A stretch of 64,000 nucleotides of DNA from Streptomyces phaeoluteigriseus (GCF_001896135.2 NZ_MPOH02000015.1:1-64000); one strand, 5' to 3'; positions 42,512-51,948 are shown, counted from the first letter of the stretch. Notes: generated from the sequence alone by a model not told the origin. Made by a program: numbers and translations.

Positions 42512-44086
42512 ATGTCCGGGGATCCGTACGGCATGCAGAACCACAGTTTCCACCTGCCACCGATGCCGTCGGGGCCGCCACCGGCCCCGCCCGCGCCGCC
42601 GGACGGCGCGCGGGCCGTCGCGGTCGCGGTGCTCAACCTGAGCGGCCTGGGGCTCGGGTACGCGCTGCTGCGCCGCTGGGTGCTGATGCTGCTGTGCTGG
42701 ACCGCCACCGCCGTACTGCTGCTCGTGGCCCTGCCGGCCGACCCGGACGGCGTCCCGGTGGCGGCTCTCCTGCTGTACGCCGTCTTCCTCGCCGGTGCCG
42801 CGGCGCACGGCGCGCTCGTCGGCTTGCGCTCGCGCACGGCCGTGCTGCAACAAGCGCCCGTGGCGCTGCTGTTGGGCCTGGTTCTGCTCGCCGTACCGGC
42901 CGGTGGTGTCGTGCTGTACGACGACGCGCGGGAGGAGGCGACGGAGCAGATGCTCCTCGACCGGCTCGACGAGGCCGACAAGCTGGTCACCGCGTCCGGC
43001 AAGCAGGACTTCAGCAGCGGCAAGGCCGGCTACCGACAAGCGCTGAAGACCTACGAGGACCTCAGATCCGACCACCCCGACTCGCGGGCGGCCGAGCGGG
43101 TGCCGACCCGGATGAAGACCTTCTACACCACGGTCGCCGCCCCCTACGAGGACGCCGACTACTGCACGGCCATAGCGCCCCTCACCTATCTGCGCACCGT
43201 CCCCGAGGACATGCCGGCCACGGACCTCGGGAACCTGGAGAAGTGGCCCGACGACCGACTGGCCACGTCCCTGTACGAGTGCGCCTCGCGGGGCCTCTCC
43301 TCCGACCAGTCCACCTGGGCGGCGCAGTTCGGCGAACTGCTCACCACCTTCCCCGACTCCGACCAGGCCGCCAAGGTGCAGCCGGCCGTGGCCGCCGCCG
43401 TCACCCGCGAGGTCAAGGGCCTCTCCGGAGCCGAACCCTGCACGGCCGTCGAGCGGCTCAAGGACCTCGGCTCCCGCATCGCGGACCTGCCGGGCGACGA
43501 GGCGGGCATCGAGACCGCCCTCACCGCGGACGCCGGGCGCGCCACGAGCAGCGCCGACTCGGGCATGTACACCTGCGGGGTGGACCAGTACCGGGACGGT
43601 GACTTCGAGGCCGCGCAGACGACGATGAACGAGTACGTCTCGGCGCACAGGACCGCCAAGAACGCGGCCCGCGCGAAGAAGATAGCGATCGGGGCGGAGA
43701 TCGCCCAGACCCTGCCGGCCGCGGGCAGGACCCTGCCCACGACGCGGTCCGGCGGCAGCATCTCCGTCACGGTGAAGAACGACAGCCCCGACCAGGTCAC
43801 CGTCCTCTACACCGGCCCGGTGACGGGCAGCCTCACCCTCAAGGGCTGCGGCAGCTGCAAGGCGTACTCCCTGTCCAGCACCCTCAACCCCTCGTTCGAG
43901 CCGTGCAGCGGCAGCAAGAACTACCCGCAGCGCACGATCAGCCTGCCGCCGGGCACCACCTACTTCGTGCACAAGTCGACGTCGGGCTCCGTCTCCACCC
44001 CGGCCACGGACACCGCGAAGCTGGAGTCCGGCTACATCTACACGGAGTGCGCCTACACGACCGCAAGTCTGGGTTCGGGCATCTGA
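42512..44086 (+). CDS. Membrane protein with TPR-like extracellular part, unknown function
   Basis: A 524-residue protein. Residues about 30-135 contain a Pro-rich N-terminus and three to four hydrophobic helices (LLRRWVLMLLCWTATAVLLLVALPA, LLYAVFLAGAAAHGAL, VALLLGLVLLAVPAGGVVLY). The rest is soluble and repetitive in plan: helical segments resembling tetratricopeptide units (KAGYRQALKTYEDLRSDHPDS, AAQFGELLTTFPDSDQAAKV) and then a C-terminal beta-rich part with paired cysteines (GCGSCKAYSL, CSGSKNYPQRTISLPPGTTYFVHKS). DUF-type Streptomyces proteins of this kind are known but not assigned. It is not obviously linked to either neighbouring cluster. Confidence 0.8.
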   Translation: MSGDPYGMQNHSFHLPPMPSGPPPAPPAPPDGARAVAVAVLNLSGLGLGYALLRRWVLMLLCWTATAVLLLVALPADPDGVPVAALLLYAVFLAGAAAHGALVGLRSRTAVLQQAPVALLLGLVLLAVPAGGVVLYDDAREEATEQMLLDRLDEADKLVTASGKQDFSSGKAGYRQALKTYEDLRSDHPDSRAAERVPTRMKTFYTTVAAPYEDADYCTAIAPLTYLRTVPEDMPATDLGNLEKWPDDRLATSLYECASRGLSSDQSTWAAQFGELLTTFPDSDQAAKVQPAVAAAVTREVKGLSGAEPCTAVERLKDLGSRIADLPGDEAGIETALTADAGRATSSADSGMYTCGVDQYRDGDFEAAQTTMNEYVSAHRTAKNAARAKKIAIGAEIAQTLPAAGRTLPTTRSGGSISVTVKNDSPDQVTVLYTGPVTGSLTLKGCGSCKAYSLSSTLNPSFEPCSGSKNYPQRTISLPPGTTYFVHKSTSGSVSTPATDTAKLESGYIYTECAYTTASLGSGI

Positions 44087-44324
44087 GAAGCCGGAACCGG
44101 CCCCGAGGGCCGTCGACCGCCGCCGGACCGTGTCACAACGGCTCACCGGGGCGGGCGGCGGCCCTCGCGCGCACCAGGTCCACGGCCGCCGTGGCCGCTT
44201 TGGCGGCGCAGGGTCAGGTGGGTGAAGCCTGAGCCGCCGTTCGTCGTGCGGGGCATGCATGAGAGTCCCGGCCGTCCCGGCCGCACCGGCCGAGTCGGCG
44301 GACACGACGTGCTGGAGACACATC

Positions 44325-46037
44325 ATGAACCAAAGAACCGACCAACCGGGCGGCGCGATCCACAGGGTCCCCGTCCTGATCGTCGGCGGCTCCCTCGTGG
44401 GCCTGTCGACCTCACTGTTCCTGGGCCGGCTGGGGGTGCGGCACACCCTGGTGGAGCGCCACTCCGGAACCTCCCACCACCCTCGCGGACGCGGCAACAA
44501 CGTCCGCACGATGGAGCTGTTCCGGGTGGCCGGCGTCGAGCCGGCGATCCATCGGGCCGCGGCCACCCTGGCCGACAACCACGGCATCCTCCAGGCCCGC
44601 GACCTGGTCGGCGACCCGGGCGAGTGGCTGGTCAAGGACATCGACCCGGGCGGCGGGCTGGCCCGCTTCAGCCCGAGTTCCTGGTGCCTGTGCAGCCAGA
44701 ACGACCTGGAGCCGGTCCTGCTCGACCACGCCACCGGACTCGGCGGCGACCTGCGGTACTCCACCGAACTGCTGTCGTTCGACACCGACGCCGACGGTGT
44801 CACCGCGCTGGTCAAGAGCCGGGACACGGGCGAGCACACCAAGATCCGCGCCGACTACCTGGTCGCCGCCGACGGCCCCCGCAGCCCCGTCCGCGAGCAG
44901 CTCGGCATCGGCCAGAGCGGCCCCGGCGAGCTGTTCAGCAATGTCAGCATCACCTTCCGGTCCCGCCTCCTCGCCGACGTGGTGGGCGAGCGCCGGTTCA
45001 TCGTCTGCTACCTCACGAGCCCCGACGGCGACGGCGCGCTGCTGCCCGTGGACAACCGGGAGAACTGGGTCTTCCACGCCCCCTGGCACCCCGAACGCGG
45101 GGAGACGCTGGAGGACTTCACCGACGAGCGCTGCGCGGAGCACATCCGCCGCGCGGTCGGCCGGGCCGACCTGGACATCGAGATCACCGGCCGGGCGCCC
45201 TGGCACGCCGCCCAGCGCGTGGCGCGCGGCTACCGCTCGGGACGCGTCCTGCTCGCGGGCGACTCGGCCCACGAGATGTCCCCCACCGGCGCCTTCGGCT
45301 CCAACACCGGCATCCAGGACGCGCACAACCTGGCGTGGAAGCTGGCGGCGGTGCTCGGTGGCTGGGCGGGGCACGGGCTGCTGGACTCCTACGACCTCGA
45401 ACGCCGTCCGGTGGCGGAGGCGACCAGTGCCCGCGCCGCCGTCCGTTCGGCCGAGCACAGCCACCCCGGTTTCGCCCCGCCGGCGGGCGGGGGCGGGGGT
45501 GCGCCCGGAGGGGGGCCGCAGCGCGGCATCCTCAACGTGGCCCTCGGCTACCGCTACCCGCAGGGCGCCGTCGTCGGCACCGACCCCACCGCGCCGGTCG
45601 TCCCGGAGAAACTCGCCCTGAACGGCGAACCCGGCACCCGTGCGCCCCACCTCTGGGTCCGCCACGAGGGCAGGCGGCTCTCCACGCTCGACCTGTACGA
45701 GCGGTCCCTGGTCCTCCTGAGCGACGGCGACAGCGACGGCGACAGCGACAGCGACGCCGGAGCCCGCGCCGACGGGCCGAGCGGATGGCACGAGGCCGCC
45801 GTCCGCCTCGCCGCCGAACTGTCCGTCCCGCTGGTGTCGTACCGGGTGGGAGCGGGGCCCGACGCCGAGTTGGTGCCCGAGGACGGAGCGGACTGGCGGG
45901 AGCGCCACGGCACGGCGCACGGCGGTGCCGTCCTGGTGCGGCCCGACGGGTTCGTCGCCTGGCGCTCGCCCGGCCCCGTCCCGGAGGCCGAAGGCGTGCT
46001 GCGGCGCGTCCTGACCACGGTGCTGGCGCTGACCTGA
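44325..46037 (+). CDS. FAD-dependent aromatic polyketide hydroxylase (WhiE ORFVIII-like)
   Basis: A 570-residue flavoprotein monooxygenase of the PgaE/RdmE group. The FAD motif VLIVGGSLVGLSTSLFLGRLG is at residues 18-38, the DG motif is LVAADGPRSPVREQLGI, and the second FAD motif is GRVLLAGDSAHEMSPTGAFGSNTGIQDAHNLAWKL. A thioredoxin-like C-terminal part completes the architecture. There is an odd Asp/Ser/Gly repeat (SDGDSDGDSDSDAG) near residue 470, encoded by GACAGC-type repeats. It is likely the ring hydroxylase of the pigment pathway, as in whiE clusters where it is usually divergently transcribed; here it is on the same strand but 1.6 kb away. Confidence 0.88.
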   Translation: MNQRTDQPGGAIHRVPVLIVGGSLVGLSTSLFLGRLGVRHTLVERHSGTSHHPRGRGNNVRTMELFRVAGVEPAIHRAAATLADNHGILQARDLVGDPGEWLVKDIDPGGGLARFSPSSWCLCSQNDLEPVLLDHATGLGGDLRYSTELLSFDTDADGVTALVKSRDTGEHTKIRADYLVAADGPRSPVREQLGIGQSGPGELFSNVSITFRSRLLADVVGERRFIVCYLTSPDGDGALLPVDNRENWVFHAPWHPERGETLEDFTDERCAEHIRRAVGRADLDIEITGRAPWHAAQRVARGYRSGRVLLAGDSAHEMSPTGAFGSNTGIQDAHNLAWKLAAVLGGWAGHGLLDSYDLERRPVAEATSARAAVRSAEHSHPGFAPPAGGGGGAPGGGPQRGILNVALGYRYPQGAVVGTDPTAPVVPEKLALNGEPGTRAPHLWVRHEGRRLSTLDLYERSLVLLSDGDSDGDSDSDAGARADGPSGWHEAAVRLAAELSVPLVSYRVGAGPDAELVPEDGADWRERHGTAHGGAVLVRPDGFVAWRSPGPVPEAEGVLRRVLTTVLALT

Positions 46038-46067
46038 CCGGTCGTCGGATGCCGTACGGCGTCCGCG

Positions 46068-46109
46068 GGGCCTGTGCCGGCCACCCCTCGGGGAGGCCGG
46101 CACAGGCCC
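46068..46109. terminator. Hairpin terminator after the hydroxylase gene
   Basis: A perfect 15-bp stem (46068-46082 with 46095-46109) and a 12-nt loop, 31 bp after the stop. Confidence 0.8.
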
Positions 46110-46259
46110 TTCGGCATTCCCCCGGGTGCCGCCCTCCCTCACCCGGCTGAGCGCCTTGAGTGGTGGAAGTGCGCGGGGTGACTGACGGTGGATCACGTCG
46201 GGGTCGGGTCACCTCAGCTGACGAACCGCCAGCTGCCCGGCCGACGGAAGGACCCACAT

Positions 46260-46733
46260 ATGCGCTCAGCACGCATGATCCTGGCCACCGCGGCGGCCTC
46301 GGCCGCCCTCGCACTCGCCGCGCCCGGCGCGTACGCGGCGGGCGGTGACTGGGAGCACGAGGACTCCTCCTACAGCAAGGAGCAGGACAACGGGAGCAAG
46401 CACGACGCGCCGCGCGGTGGAATGCACACGGGTGGCGGTGCGCTGACCTCGGTCACGGCGGACGACTGGGGCACCGCGCGTGACCCGAAGCACGACCCGG
46501 AGACGTACAAGAAGGACAGCGAGCACGGCAAGGACTCCTCCTGGAGCAAGGACGGCGAGGAGAAGGAGAAGGAGTCCTGGAGCGGCGAGGAGAAGCCGCG
46601 CGGCGGCGTGCACACCGGCGGCGGCGCGCTCGACGCGCCCACCGCCACCGCGGGCGGCATCGCCGTCCTGGCCGTCGCCGCGACCGGCCTGTACGCCGCG
46701 CGCCGCAAGAAGTCGGCAAACGGCCTGGCCTGA
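46260..46733 (+). CDS. Small surface protein with duplicated HTGGG motif, probable sortase substrate
   Basis: A 157-residue protein with a signal peptide (about 1-28). The mature region is highly charged (Lys, Glu, Asp, Ser). It contains two copies of the motif PRGGxHTGGGAL, at about residues 45-56 and 118-129. The second copy is followed by a hydrophobic helix (ATAGGIAVLAVAATGLYA) and a positive tail ARRKKSANGLA. This motif-helix-basic-tail layout is that of a sortase signal, but with HTGGG in place of LPxTG. The adjacent class F sortase is the likely partner. It should end up covalently attached to the cell wall; the sorting motif is inferred. Confidence 0.75.
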   Translation: MRSARMILATAAASAALALAAPGAYAAGGDWEHEDSSYSKEQDNGSKHDAPRGGMHTGGGALTSVTADDWGTARDPKHDPETYKKDSEHGKDSSWSKDGEEKEKESWSGEEKPRGGVHTGGGALDAPTATAGGIAVLAVAATGLYAARRKKSANGLA

Positions 46734-46831
46734 TCCATGCCGGGCGACATAGCAGCCGTGGCCGCCACCTCAGCTCCATGTGGCGGCCCGGCTCGCTTTC
46801 CGCCCCTCTCCCGCCGCCGTGTACCAGCTAG

Positions 46832-46844
46832 TGAGGTCACCTCA
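46832..46844. promoter_or_regulatory. TGAGGT-C-ACCTCA inverted repeat before the sortase
   Basis: A perfect 6-1-6 inverted repeat directly upstream of ATG 46846. The 11-mer GGTCACCTCAG within it also occurs at 46207-46217, upstream of the surface-protein gene. It also contains a Shine-Dalgarno-like GAGGT, so it may simply be the ribosome-binding site. Confidence 0.35.
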
Positions 46845-46845
46845 G

Positions 46846-47531
46846 ATGGCTGTCCACTCCTCCGCCTCCGACTCCTCCTCCGCCGACGGGCAGGCGCCGG
46901 CCGGCAGCCCCGCCGGGGGCTGACCATGCTGTGCGCCGGGGCGCTGCTGCTGCTGGCGGTGCGCCTGCTCGGCGACGGCACCCCGCAGACCGGCGCGCCC
47001 AGTCCCCCGCCCGACGCGCGCTCCGCCCCACGGACCGCCGCACCCGCCTCGCCCGACGCCCGGCCGGTCGCGGAGCACCTGCCACGGTCCAGCCCCGTGC
47101 GCCTGCTCATCCCGAAGATCTCCGTCGACGCCCCCTTCACCGACCTCGCCCTCGGCGCCAACGGACAGCTCCAGGCCCCTCCGCCGCACAACACCAACCT
47201 CGTCGGCTGGTACGCCAAGGGCGCCTCCCCCGGTGAGACGGGCACCGCGATCATCGCCGGGCACGTCGACACCGCCACCTCCGCCGCCGTCTTCGCCGAA
47301 CTGGCACAACTGAAGAAGGGCGACGTCTTCCGCGTGCGGCGGGCCGACGGACGTGCGCCCGTCTTCGTGGTCGACAGCGTGGAGACGTTCGACAAGGACC
47401 GCTTCCCCAGCCGGCGGGTGTATGCCGACACCCCCGACGCCCAGGTGCGCCTCATCACCTGCGCCGGGGACTACGACCGCACGGTCAAGGACTACACGGA
47501 GAACCTCGTCGTCTTCGCGCACCTCAGGTGA
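46846..47531 (+). CDS. Class F sortase (apparent frameshift in N-terminal part)
   Basis: The catalytic part has the class F sortase features: LLIPKISVDAPFTDLAL, GTAIIAGHVDTATSAAVFAELAQLKKGD (catalytic His) and VRLITCAGDYDRTVKDYTENLVVFAHL (catalytic Cys in LITCAG and the following Arg). An N-terminal membrane helix is LTMLCAGALLLLAVRLLG. ATG 46846 has a good ribosome-binding site and begins MAVHSSASDSSSADG, but the frame must shift back by one near 46880-46900 to enter the helix. ATG 46926 in the main frame is the alternative start. It is expected to anchor surface proteins to the peptidoglycan, most likely the upstream HTGGG protein. Confidence 0.85.
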
Positions 47532-47679
47532 CGCGACCTCACACGGACGAGGGGAGCAGGTCACCCGCGTAGTCCCTCCCGGTCGCGCACCGGTCTGGAC
47601 CGCCACAGGATCGAGGCACGCTCCCTTCGCTTCACCGCATCCGAGGCTCCGCCTCGCTCCCCGAAGGAGATCTCCCACG

Positions 47680-48834
47680 ATGACCACCACGTCCGCCCCC
47701 GTCTCGGAATCGCTGACACGCCAGGTGTCGCAGCGCGTCTCCCAGTCCGTCTTCGACGGCTCCCACCTCCGGGTCGTCCTTCTGGTGGACGTCTACGACG
47801 GAGCCCAGCAGCAGTTCCTGGAGGCGTACGAGCAGCTCTGCAACCAGGTCGCGTCGGTCCCCGGACACGTCAGCGACCAGTTGTGCCAGTCGATCGAGAA
47901 CCCCTCCCAGTGGCTCATCACCAGCGAGTGGGAGAGTGCCCCGCCGTTCCTCACCTGGGTCAACAGCGAGGAGCACGTCCGGATGGTGGAGCCGCTGCAC
48001 AGCTGCGTGCGCGACACCCGGTCGCTGCGGTTCCACGTCGTCCGCGAGACCGGCGGCCCCGCCGCGCACGCCGAGCCCGGCGAGCGCCGGCTCCAGTCGT
48101 CCCCCCGGATCGGCGACGGCGTGATCCGGCACGCGCTCACCTTCACGGTCAAGCCGGGCAGTGAGGAGGCCGTCGCGAAGATCCTCGCCGACTACGCCTC
48201 GCCCGAACCCCGGGTCGACGACACGACCCGGCTGATCCGCACCTCCCTCTTCATGCACGGCAACCGCGTCGTGCGGGCCATCGAGGTGAGGGGCGACCTG
48301 CTCGCCGCGCTGCGGCACGTCGCCCGGCAGCCCGAGGTGCGGGCCGTCGAGGAGGCCATCAACCCCCATCTGGAGCACGACCGGGACCTCGACGACCCCG
48401 AGTCGGCCCGGGTCTTCTTCACCCGCGCCGCACTGCCGGCCGTCCACCACGTGACGGCGGGCGAGACGAAGGCGGACGCCGTACGGCACGCGCTGTACTA
48501 CCCGGCGCGCGACGGCGGCGGTCTGCGGCTGGCCCAACTCCTCTCCCAGCAGGACGAGAAGGCGGCGGACGACCCGCGCAGCCCGGTGCTGCGCAGCACG
48601 ATCTTCCAACGCGACGACGTCGTGGTGCGTCTGGTCGACGTACGCGGCGGGGACACCGATCCCGCTCAGGTGCTCGGTCTGACGGACCGGGCCCGGGCGG
48701 CCCAGGTGACGGCCCTGCTGGACGCCGACGCGCTGGGTGTGGACGCCTCCGCGCTGAGCGACGGGGCGGCCGCCCGGCTCCTCACGCTCGCCCGCATGGA
48801 ACTCGTCACCGACCGCCGCTCGCCCGACGCCTGA
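47680..48834 (+). CDS. SchA/CurD-domain protein with antibiotic-biosynthesis monooxygenase-like N-terminus (WhiE ORFI-like)
   Basis: A 384-residue protein. The first 130 residues resemble the ABM fold (HLRVVLLVDVYDGAQQQFLEAYEQLCNQVASVPGHVSDQLCQS, SQWLITSEWESAPPFLTWVNSEEH). The middle and end match the SchA/CurD-like domain of spore-pigment clusters (HALTFTVKPGSEEAVAKILADYASPEPRVD, VVRAIEVRGDLLAALRHVARQPEVRAVEEAINPHLEHDRDLDDPE). Start supported by AAGGAGA before ATG 47680. It is the first gene of the pigment operon; its role is not fully known but it is consistently found there. Confidence 0.88.
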   Translation: MTTTSAPVSESLTRQVSQRVSQSVFDGSHLRVVLLVDVYDGAQQQFLEAYEQLCNQVASVPGHVSDQLCQSIENPSQWLITSEWESAPPFLTWVNSEEHVRMVEPLHSCVRDTRSLRFHVVRETGGPAAHAEPGERRLQSSPRIGDGVIRHALTFTVKPGSEEAVAKILADYASPEPRVDDTTRLIRTSLFMHGNRVVRAIEVRGDLLAALRHVARQPEVRAVEEAINPHLEHDRDLDDPESARVFFTRAALPAVHHVTAGETKADAVRHALYYPARDGGGLRLAQLLSQQDEKAADDPRSPVLRSTIFQRDDVVVRLVDVRGGDTDPAQVLGLTDRARAAQVTALLDADALGVDASALSDGAAARLLTLARMELVTDRRSPDA

Positions 48835-48897
48835 GCCGTCCGGCAGGCGGGGCGCCGGTCGCCCACGCCGACACAGCACACGAAACGGAGCAACGTC

Positions 48898-49359
48898 GTG
48901 ATCACATCCCGTCCCAGAATCGTGGACCTCAGCGAGGTCGAGCCCAACACCCGGCGTGGCGGTGACCTGCGCGCCATGCTCACGCCCATCACGTCCGGTG
49001 CCACCAGCGGCTTCATGGGCGTGGCCATCGTCCAGCCGGGTGACCGCATCGGTGAGCACTACCACCCGTACTCCGAGGAGTTCGTGTACGTCGTGTGCGG
49101 GCAGCTGGAGGTCGACCTCGACGGCGAACCGCATCCGCTCCGGCCCGAGCAGGGGCTGATGATCCCGATGCACATGCGGCACCGGTTCCGCAATGTGGGC
49201 AAGGTGGAGGCGCGCCTCGTCTTCCACCTGGGTCCGCTGGCGCCGAGCCCGCCGCTCGGGCACGTCGACACGGAGGAGACCGAGCCCGCCTCCGTCGCGG
49301 CGGAGGGCGCCCACGCCGGTGCGGTGCGAACGGCCGAGCGACAGCAGGCCGGGTCATGA
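48898..49359 (+). CDS. Cupin-domain protein (WhiE ORFII-like)
   Basis: A 153-residue cupin from GTG 48898. The two cupin motifs are GDRIGEHYHPYSEEFVYVVCGQLEVDLDG (about residues 45-73) and GLMIPMHMRHRFRNVGKVEARLVFHLGPL, with metal-ligand histidines H52, H54 and H98-type positions. It belongs to the cupin family regularly found second in spore-pigment clusters, probably helping oxidation or folding of the polyketide. Its stop overlaps the next gene's ATG. Confidence 0.9.
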   Translation: MITSRPRIVDLSEVEPNTRRGGDLRAMLTPITSGATSGFMGVAIVQPGDRIGEHYHPYSEEFVYVVCGQLEVDLDGEPHPLRPEQGLMIPMHMRHRFRNVGKVEARLVFHLGPLAPSPPLGHVDTEETEPASVAAEGAHAGAVRTAERQQAGS

Positions 49360-50624
49360 ACCGGCGGGTGGCGGTCACCGGCATAGGAGTCGTCGCCCCC
49401 GGCGGGATAGGCGTGCCCGCGTTCTGGGACCAGCTGTCCCACGGGCGTACCGCGACACGGGGCATCACCTTCTTCGACCCGACGGGTCTGCGGTCGCGGA
49501 TCGCGGCCGAGTGCGACTTCGACCCGGCGGCGCACGGGCTGGACGCGGAGCAGATCGCCCGGTGCGACCGGTACATCCAGTTCGCCCTGGTGGCCGGGGA
49601 GGAGGCGGTCCGGGACTCCGGTCTCGACCTCGGCCGGGAGAACCCCTGGCGGGTCGGGGTGTCGCTGGGTACCGCGGTCGGCGGAACCACCCGGCTGGAG
49701 CAGGACTACGTGCTGGTCAGCCACGGCGGCCAGCGCTGGGACGTGGACCCCGACCGGGCCCGGCCGCATCTGCACCGCGCGTTCTCCCCCAGCACGCTGG
49801 CCTCCACGGTGGCGGAGCGGTTCGAGGCGCGTGGGCCGGTGCAGACGGTGTCGACGGGCTGCACCTCCGGGCTCGACGCCGTCGGGTACGCCTTCCACAC
49901 CATCGAGGAGGGCCGGGCCGACGTCTGCATCGCCGGCGCCTCGGACTCGCCGATCTCCCCGATCACCATGGCCTGCTTCGACGCCATCAAGGCCACGTCG
50001 TGCAACAACGACGATCCGGCGCACGCCTCGCGTCCCTTCGACGCCAACCGTGACGGCTTCGTCATGGGCGAGGGCGGTGCGGTGCTCGTCCTGGAGGAAC
50101 TGGAGCACGCCAGGGCCCGCGGTGCGCACGTCTACTGCGAGCTGGGCGGCTACGCGACCTTCGGCAACGCGTACCACATGACTGGTCTGACCAGCGAGGG
50201 CCTGGAGATGGCGCGGGCCATCGAGGACGCCCTCGACCACGCCAGGGTCGACCCCACGGCGGTCGACTACGTCAACGCGCACGGCTCGGGAACCAAGCAG
50301 AACGACCGGCACGAGACCGCCGCCGTGAAGCGGACCCTGGGGCAGCACGCGTATGACACGCCCATGAGTTCCATCAAGTCCATGGTGGGGCACTCCCTGG
50401 GCGCGATCGGCGCGATCGAGGTCGTCGCCTGTGTGCTGGCCCTGGCCCACCAGGTGGTGCCGCCCACCGCGAACTACGAGACCCCGGACCCCGAGTGCGA
50501 CCTGGACTACGTGCCGCGTGACGCGCGCGAGCGGAAGCTGAACAGCGTGCTCTCCGTGGGCAGCGGCTTCGGCGGATTCCAGTCGGCGGTGGTCCTGAAC
50601 CGGCCGAGGGAGAGGGAAAGATGA
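49356..50624 (+). CDS. Type II polyketide ketosynthase alpha (WhiE ORFIII-like)
   Basis: A 422-residue beta-ketoacyl synthase with the intact catalytic triad: Cys169 in VSTGCTSGLDAV, His309 in VNAHGSGTKQNDRHE and His346 in SMVGHSLGAIGA. This is the chain-elongating KSalpha of an aromatic polyketide minimal synthase. It overlaps the cupin (ATGA) and the chain length factor gene (ATGA), so the three are translationally coupled. Sequence style is that of spore-pigment synthases. It condenses malonyl units on the ACP at 51949. Confidence 0.95.
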   Translation: MNRRVAVTGIGVVAPGGIGVPAFWDQLSHGRTATRGITFFDPTGLRSRIAAECDFDPAAHGLDAEQIARCDRYIQFALVAGEEAVRDSGLDLGRENPWRVGVSLGTAVGGTTRLEQDYVLVSHGGQRWDVDPDRARPHLHRAFSPSTLASTVAERFEARGPVQTVSTGCTSGLDAVGYAFHTIEEGRADVCIAGASDSPISPITMACFDAIKATSCNNDDPAHASRPFDANRDGFVMGEGGAVLVLEELEHARARGAHVYCELGGYATFGNAYHMTGLTSEGLEMARAIEDALDHARVDPTAVDYVNAHGSGTKQNDRHETAAVKRTLGQHAYDTPMSSIKSMVGHSLGAIGAIEVVACVLALAHQVVPPTANYETPDPECDLDYVPRDARERKLNSVLSVGSGFGGFQSAVVLNRPRERER

Positions 50625-51871
50625 CCGAACCCCATCCGAGGCGCGCCGCCGTCACCGGTATCGGTGTGGTCGCGCCCAACGGAGCCAGCACCGAGTCCTT
50701 CTGGAAGTCCACCCAGGAGGGCCTCAGCGCCCTCGGCCCGGTCACCCGCGAGGGCTGTGAGCACCTGCCGCTGCGGGTGGCGGGCGAAGTGCGGGCGTTC
50801 GAGCCGTCGGCGGCGGTCGAGGAGCGTTACGTCGTCCAGACCGACCGGTTCACGCACTTCGCGCTGGCCGCGACCGACCTCGCGCTGGAGGACGCCCGCC
50901 TCGGGCAGGCCGACACCGGCGACGCGCCGTACTCCGTCGGCGTGGTCACCGCGGCCGGTTCCGGCGGCGGCGAGTTCGGCCAGCGGGAGCTCCAACGCCT
51001 GTGGGGCAAGGGCAGCCGCTTCGTCGGGCCGTACCAGTCGATCGCCTGGTTCTACGCCGCCAGCACCGGCCAGGTCTCCATCCGGCGCGGCTTCAAGGGG
51101 CCCTGCTCGGTCGTCGCCTCCGACGAGGCGGGCGGACTGGACGCCCTGGCGCACGCGGCGCGGGCGGTACGGCGCGGCACCGACGTGATCGTGGCCGGCG
51201 CGACCGAGGCGCCGCTCGCCCCCTACTCGGTGGTCTGCCAGCTCGGGTACGAGGAGCTGAGCACCTGCGAGGACCCGGAGCGCGCCTACCGCCCCTTCAC
51301 GGACGGGGCCTGCGGGTTCGTCCCGGCCGAAGGCGGCGCCATGTTCGTCGTCGAGGAGGAGTCGGTGGCCCGGGAGCGCGGCGCGCGGGTGCGGGCCACG
51401 CTCGCCGGGCACGCGGCGACCTTCACCGGCGCCTCCCGCTGGGAGCAGTCCAGGGAGGGCCTCGCGGAAGCCGTCCGCGCGGCCCTGGCGGACGCCGGCT
51501 GTGCGCCGGAGGAGATCGACGTGGTCTTCGCCGACGCGCTCGGTGTGCCGGCGGCGGACCGTGCCGAGGCGCTGGCCATCACCGACGCCCTCGGCGCGCA
51601 CGGCGGGCGGGTGCCGGTCACCGCGCCGAAGACCGGGTTCGGGCGGGGCTACTGCGCGGCGCCGGTGCTGGACAGCGCGGCGGCGGTGCTCGCCATGGAG
51701 CACGGCCTGATCCCGCCCACCCCGCACGTCTTCGACGTCTGCCACGACCTCGACCTCGTGACCGGCCGGGCCCGCCCCGCCGAACTGCGCACGGCGCTGG
51801 TGCTCAGCCGGGGACTCATGGGGTCGAACTCGGCGCTGGTGCTGCGGCACGGCGCCGCCGGCGCCTCGTGA
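50621..51871 (+). CDS. Chain length factor / ketosynthase beta (WhiE ORFIV-like)
   Basis: A 416-residue KS homologue lacking the catalytic cysteine. By alignment with KSalpha, Cys169 corresponds to Glu169 here (VASDEAGGLDAL); most chain length factors have Gln at this place. KSbeta determines polyketide chain length and primes the pair. The Glu is worth noting because Gln is thought to mimic the priming state. It partners KSalpha in a heterodimer and overlaps it by four bases. Confidence 0.93.
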   Translation: MTEPHPRRAAVTGIGVVAPNGASTESFWKSTQEGLSALGPVTREGCEHLPLRVAGEVRAFEPSAAVEERYVVQTDRFTHFALAATDLALEDARLGQADTGDAPYSVGVVTAAGSGGGEFGQRELQRLWGKGSRFVGPYQSIAWFYAASTGQVSIRRGFKGPCSVVASDEAGGLDALAHAARAVRRGTDVIVAGATEAPLAPYSVVCQLGYEELSTCEDPERAYRPFTDGACGFVPAEGGAMFVVEEESVARERGARVRATLAGHAATFTGASRWEQSREGLAEAVRAALADAGCAPEEIDVVFADALGVPAADRAEALAITDALGAHGGRVPVTAPKTGFGRGYCAAPVLDSAAAVLAMEHGLIPPTPHVFDVCHDLDLVTGRARPAELRTALVLSRGLMGSNSALVLRHGAAGAS

Positions 51872-51948
51872 CGGGGCACGGCACAAGGGGTGCAGAACCA
51901 GCAAGAGGAACAGCGCACAAGAGGAACAGAGCAAAGGAGAGGGACCGC

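Noticed and set aside
46926..47531. Sortase starting at ATG 46926
   Set aside because: Possible, but it would lack the basic cytoplasmic N-terminus; ATG 46846 has a better ribosome-binding site if one missing base is restored. Kept as the alternative start.
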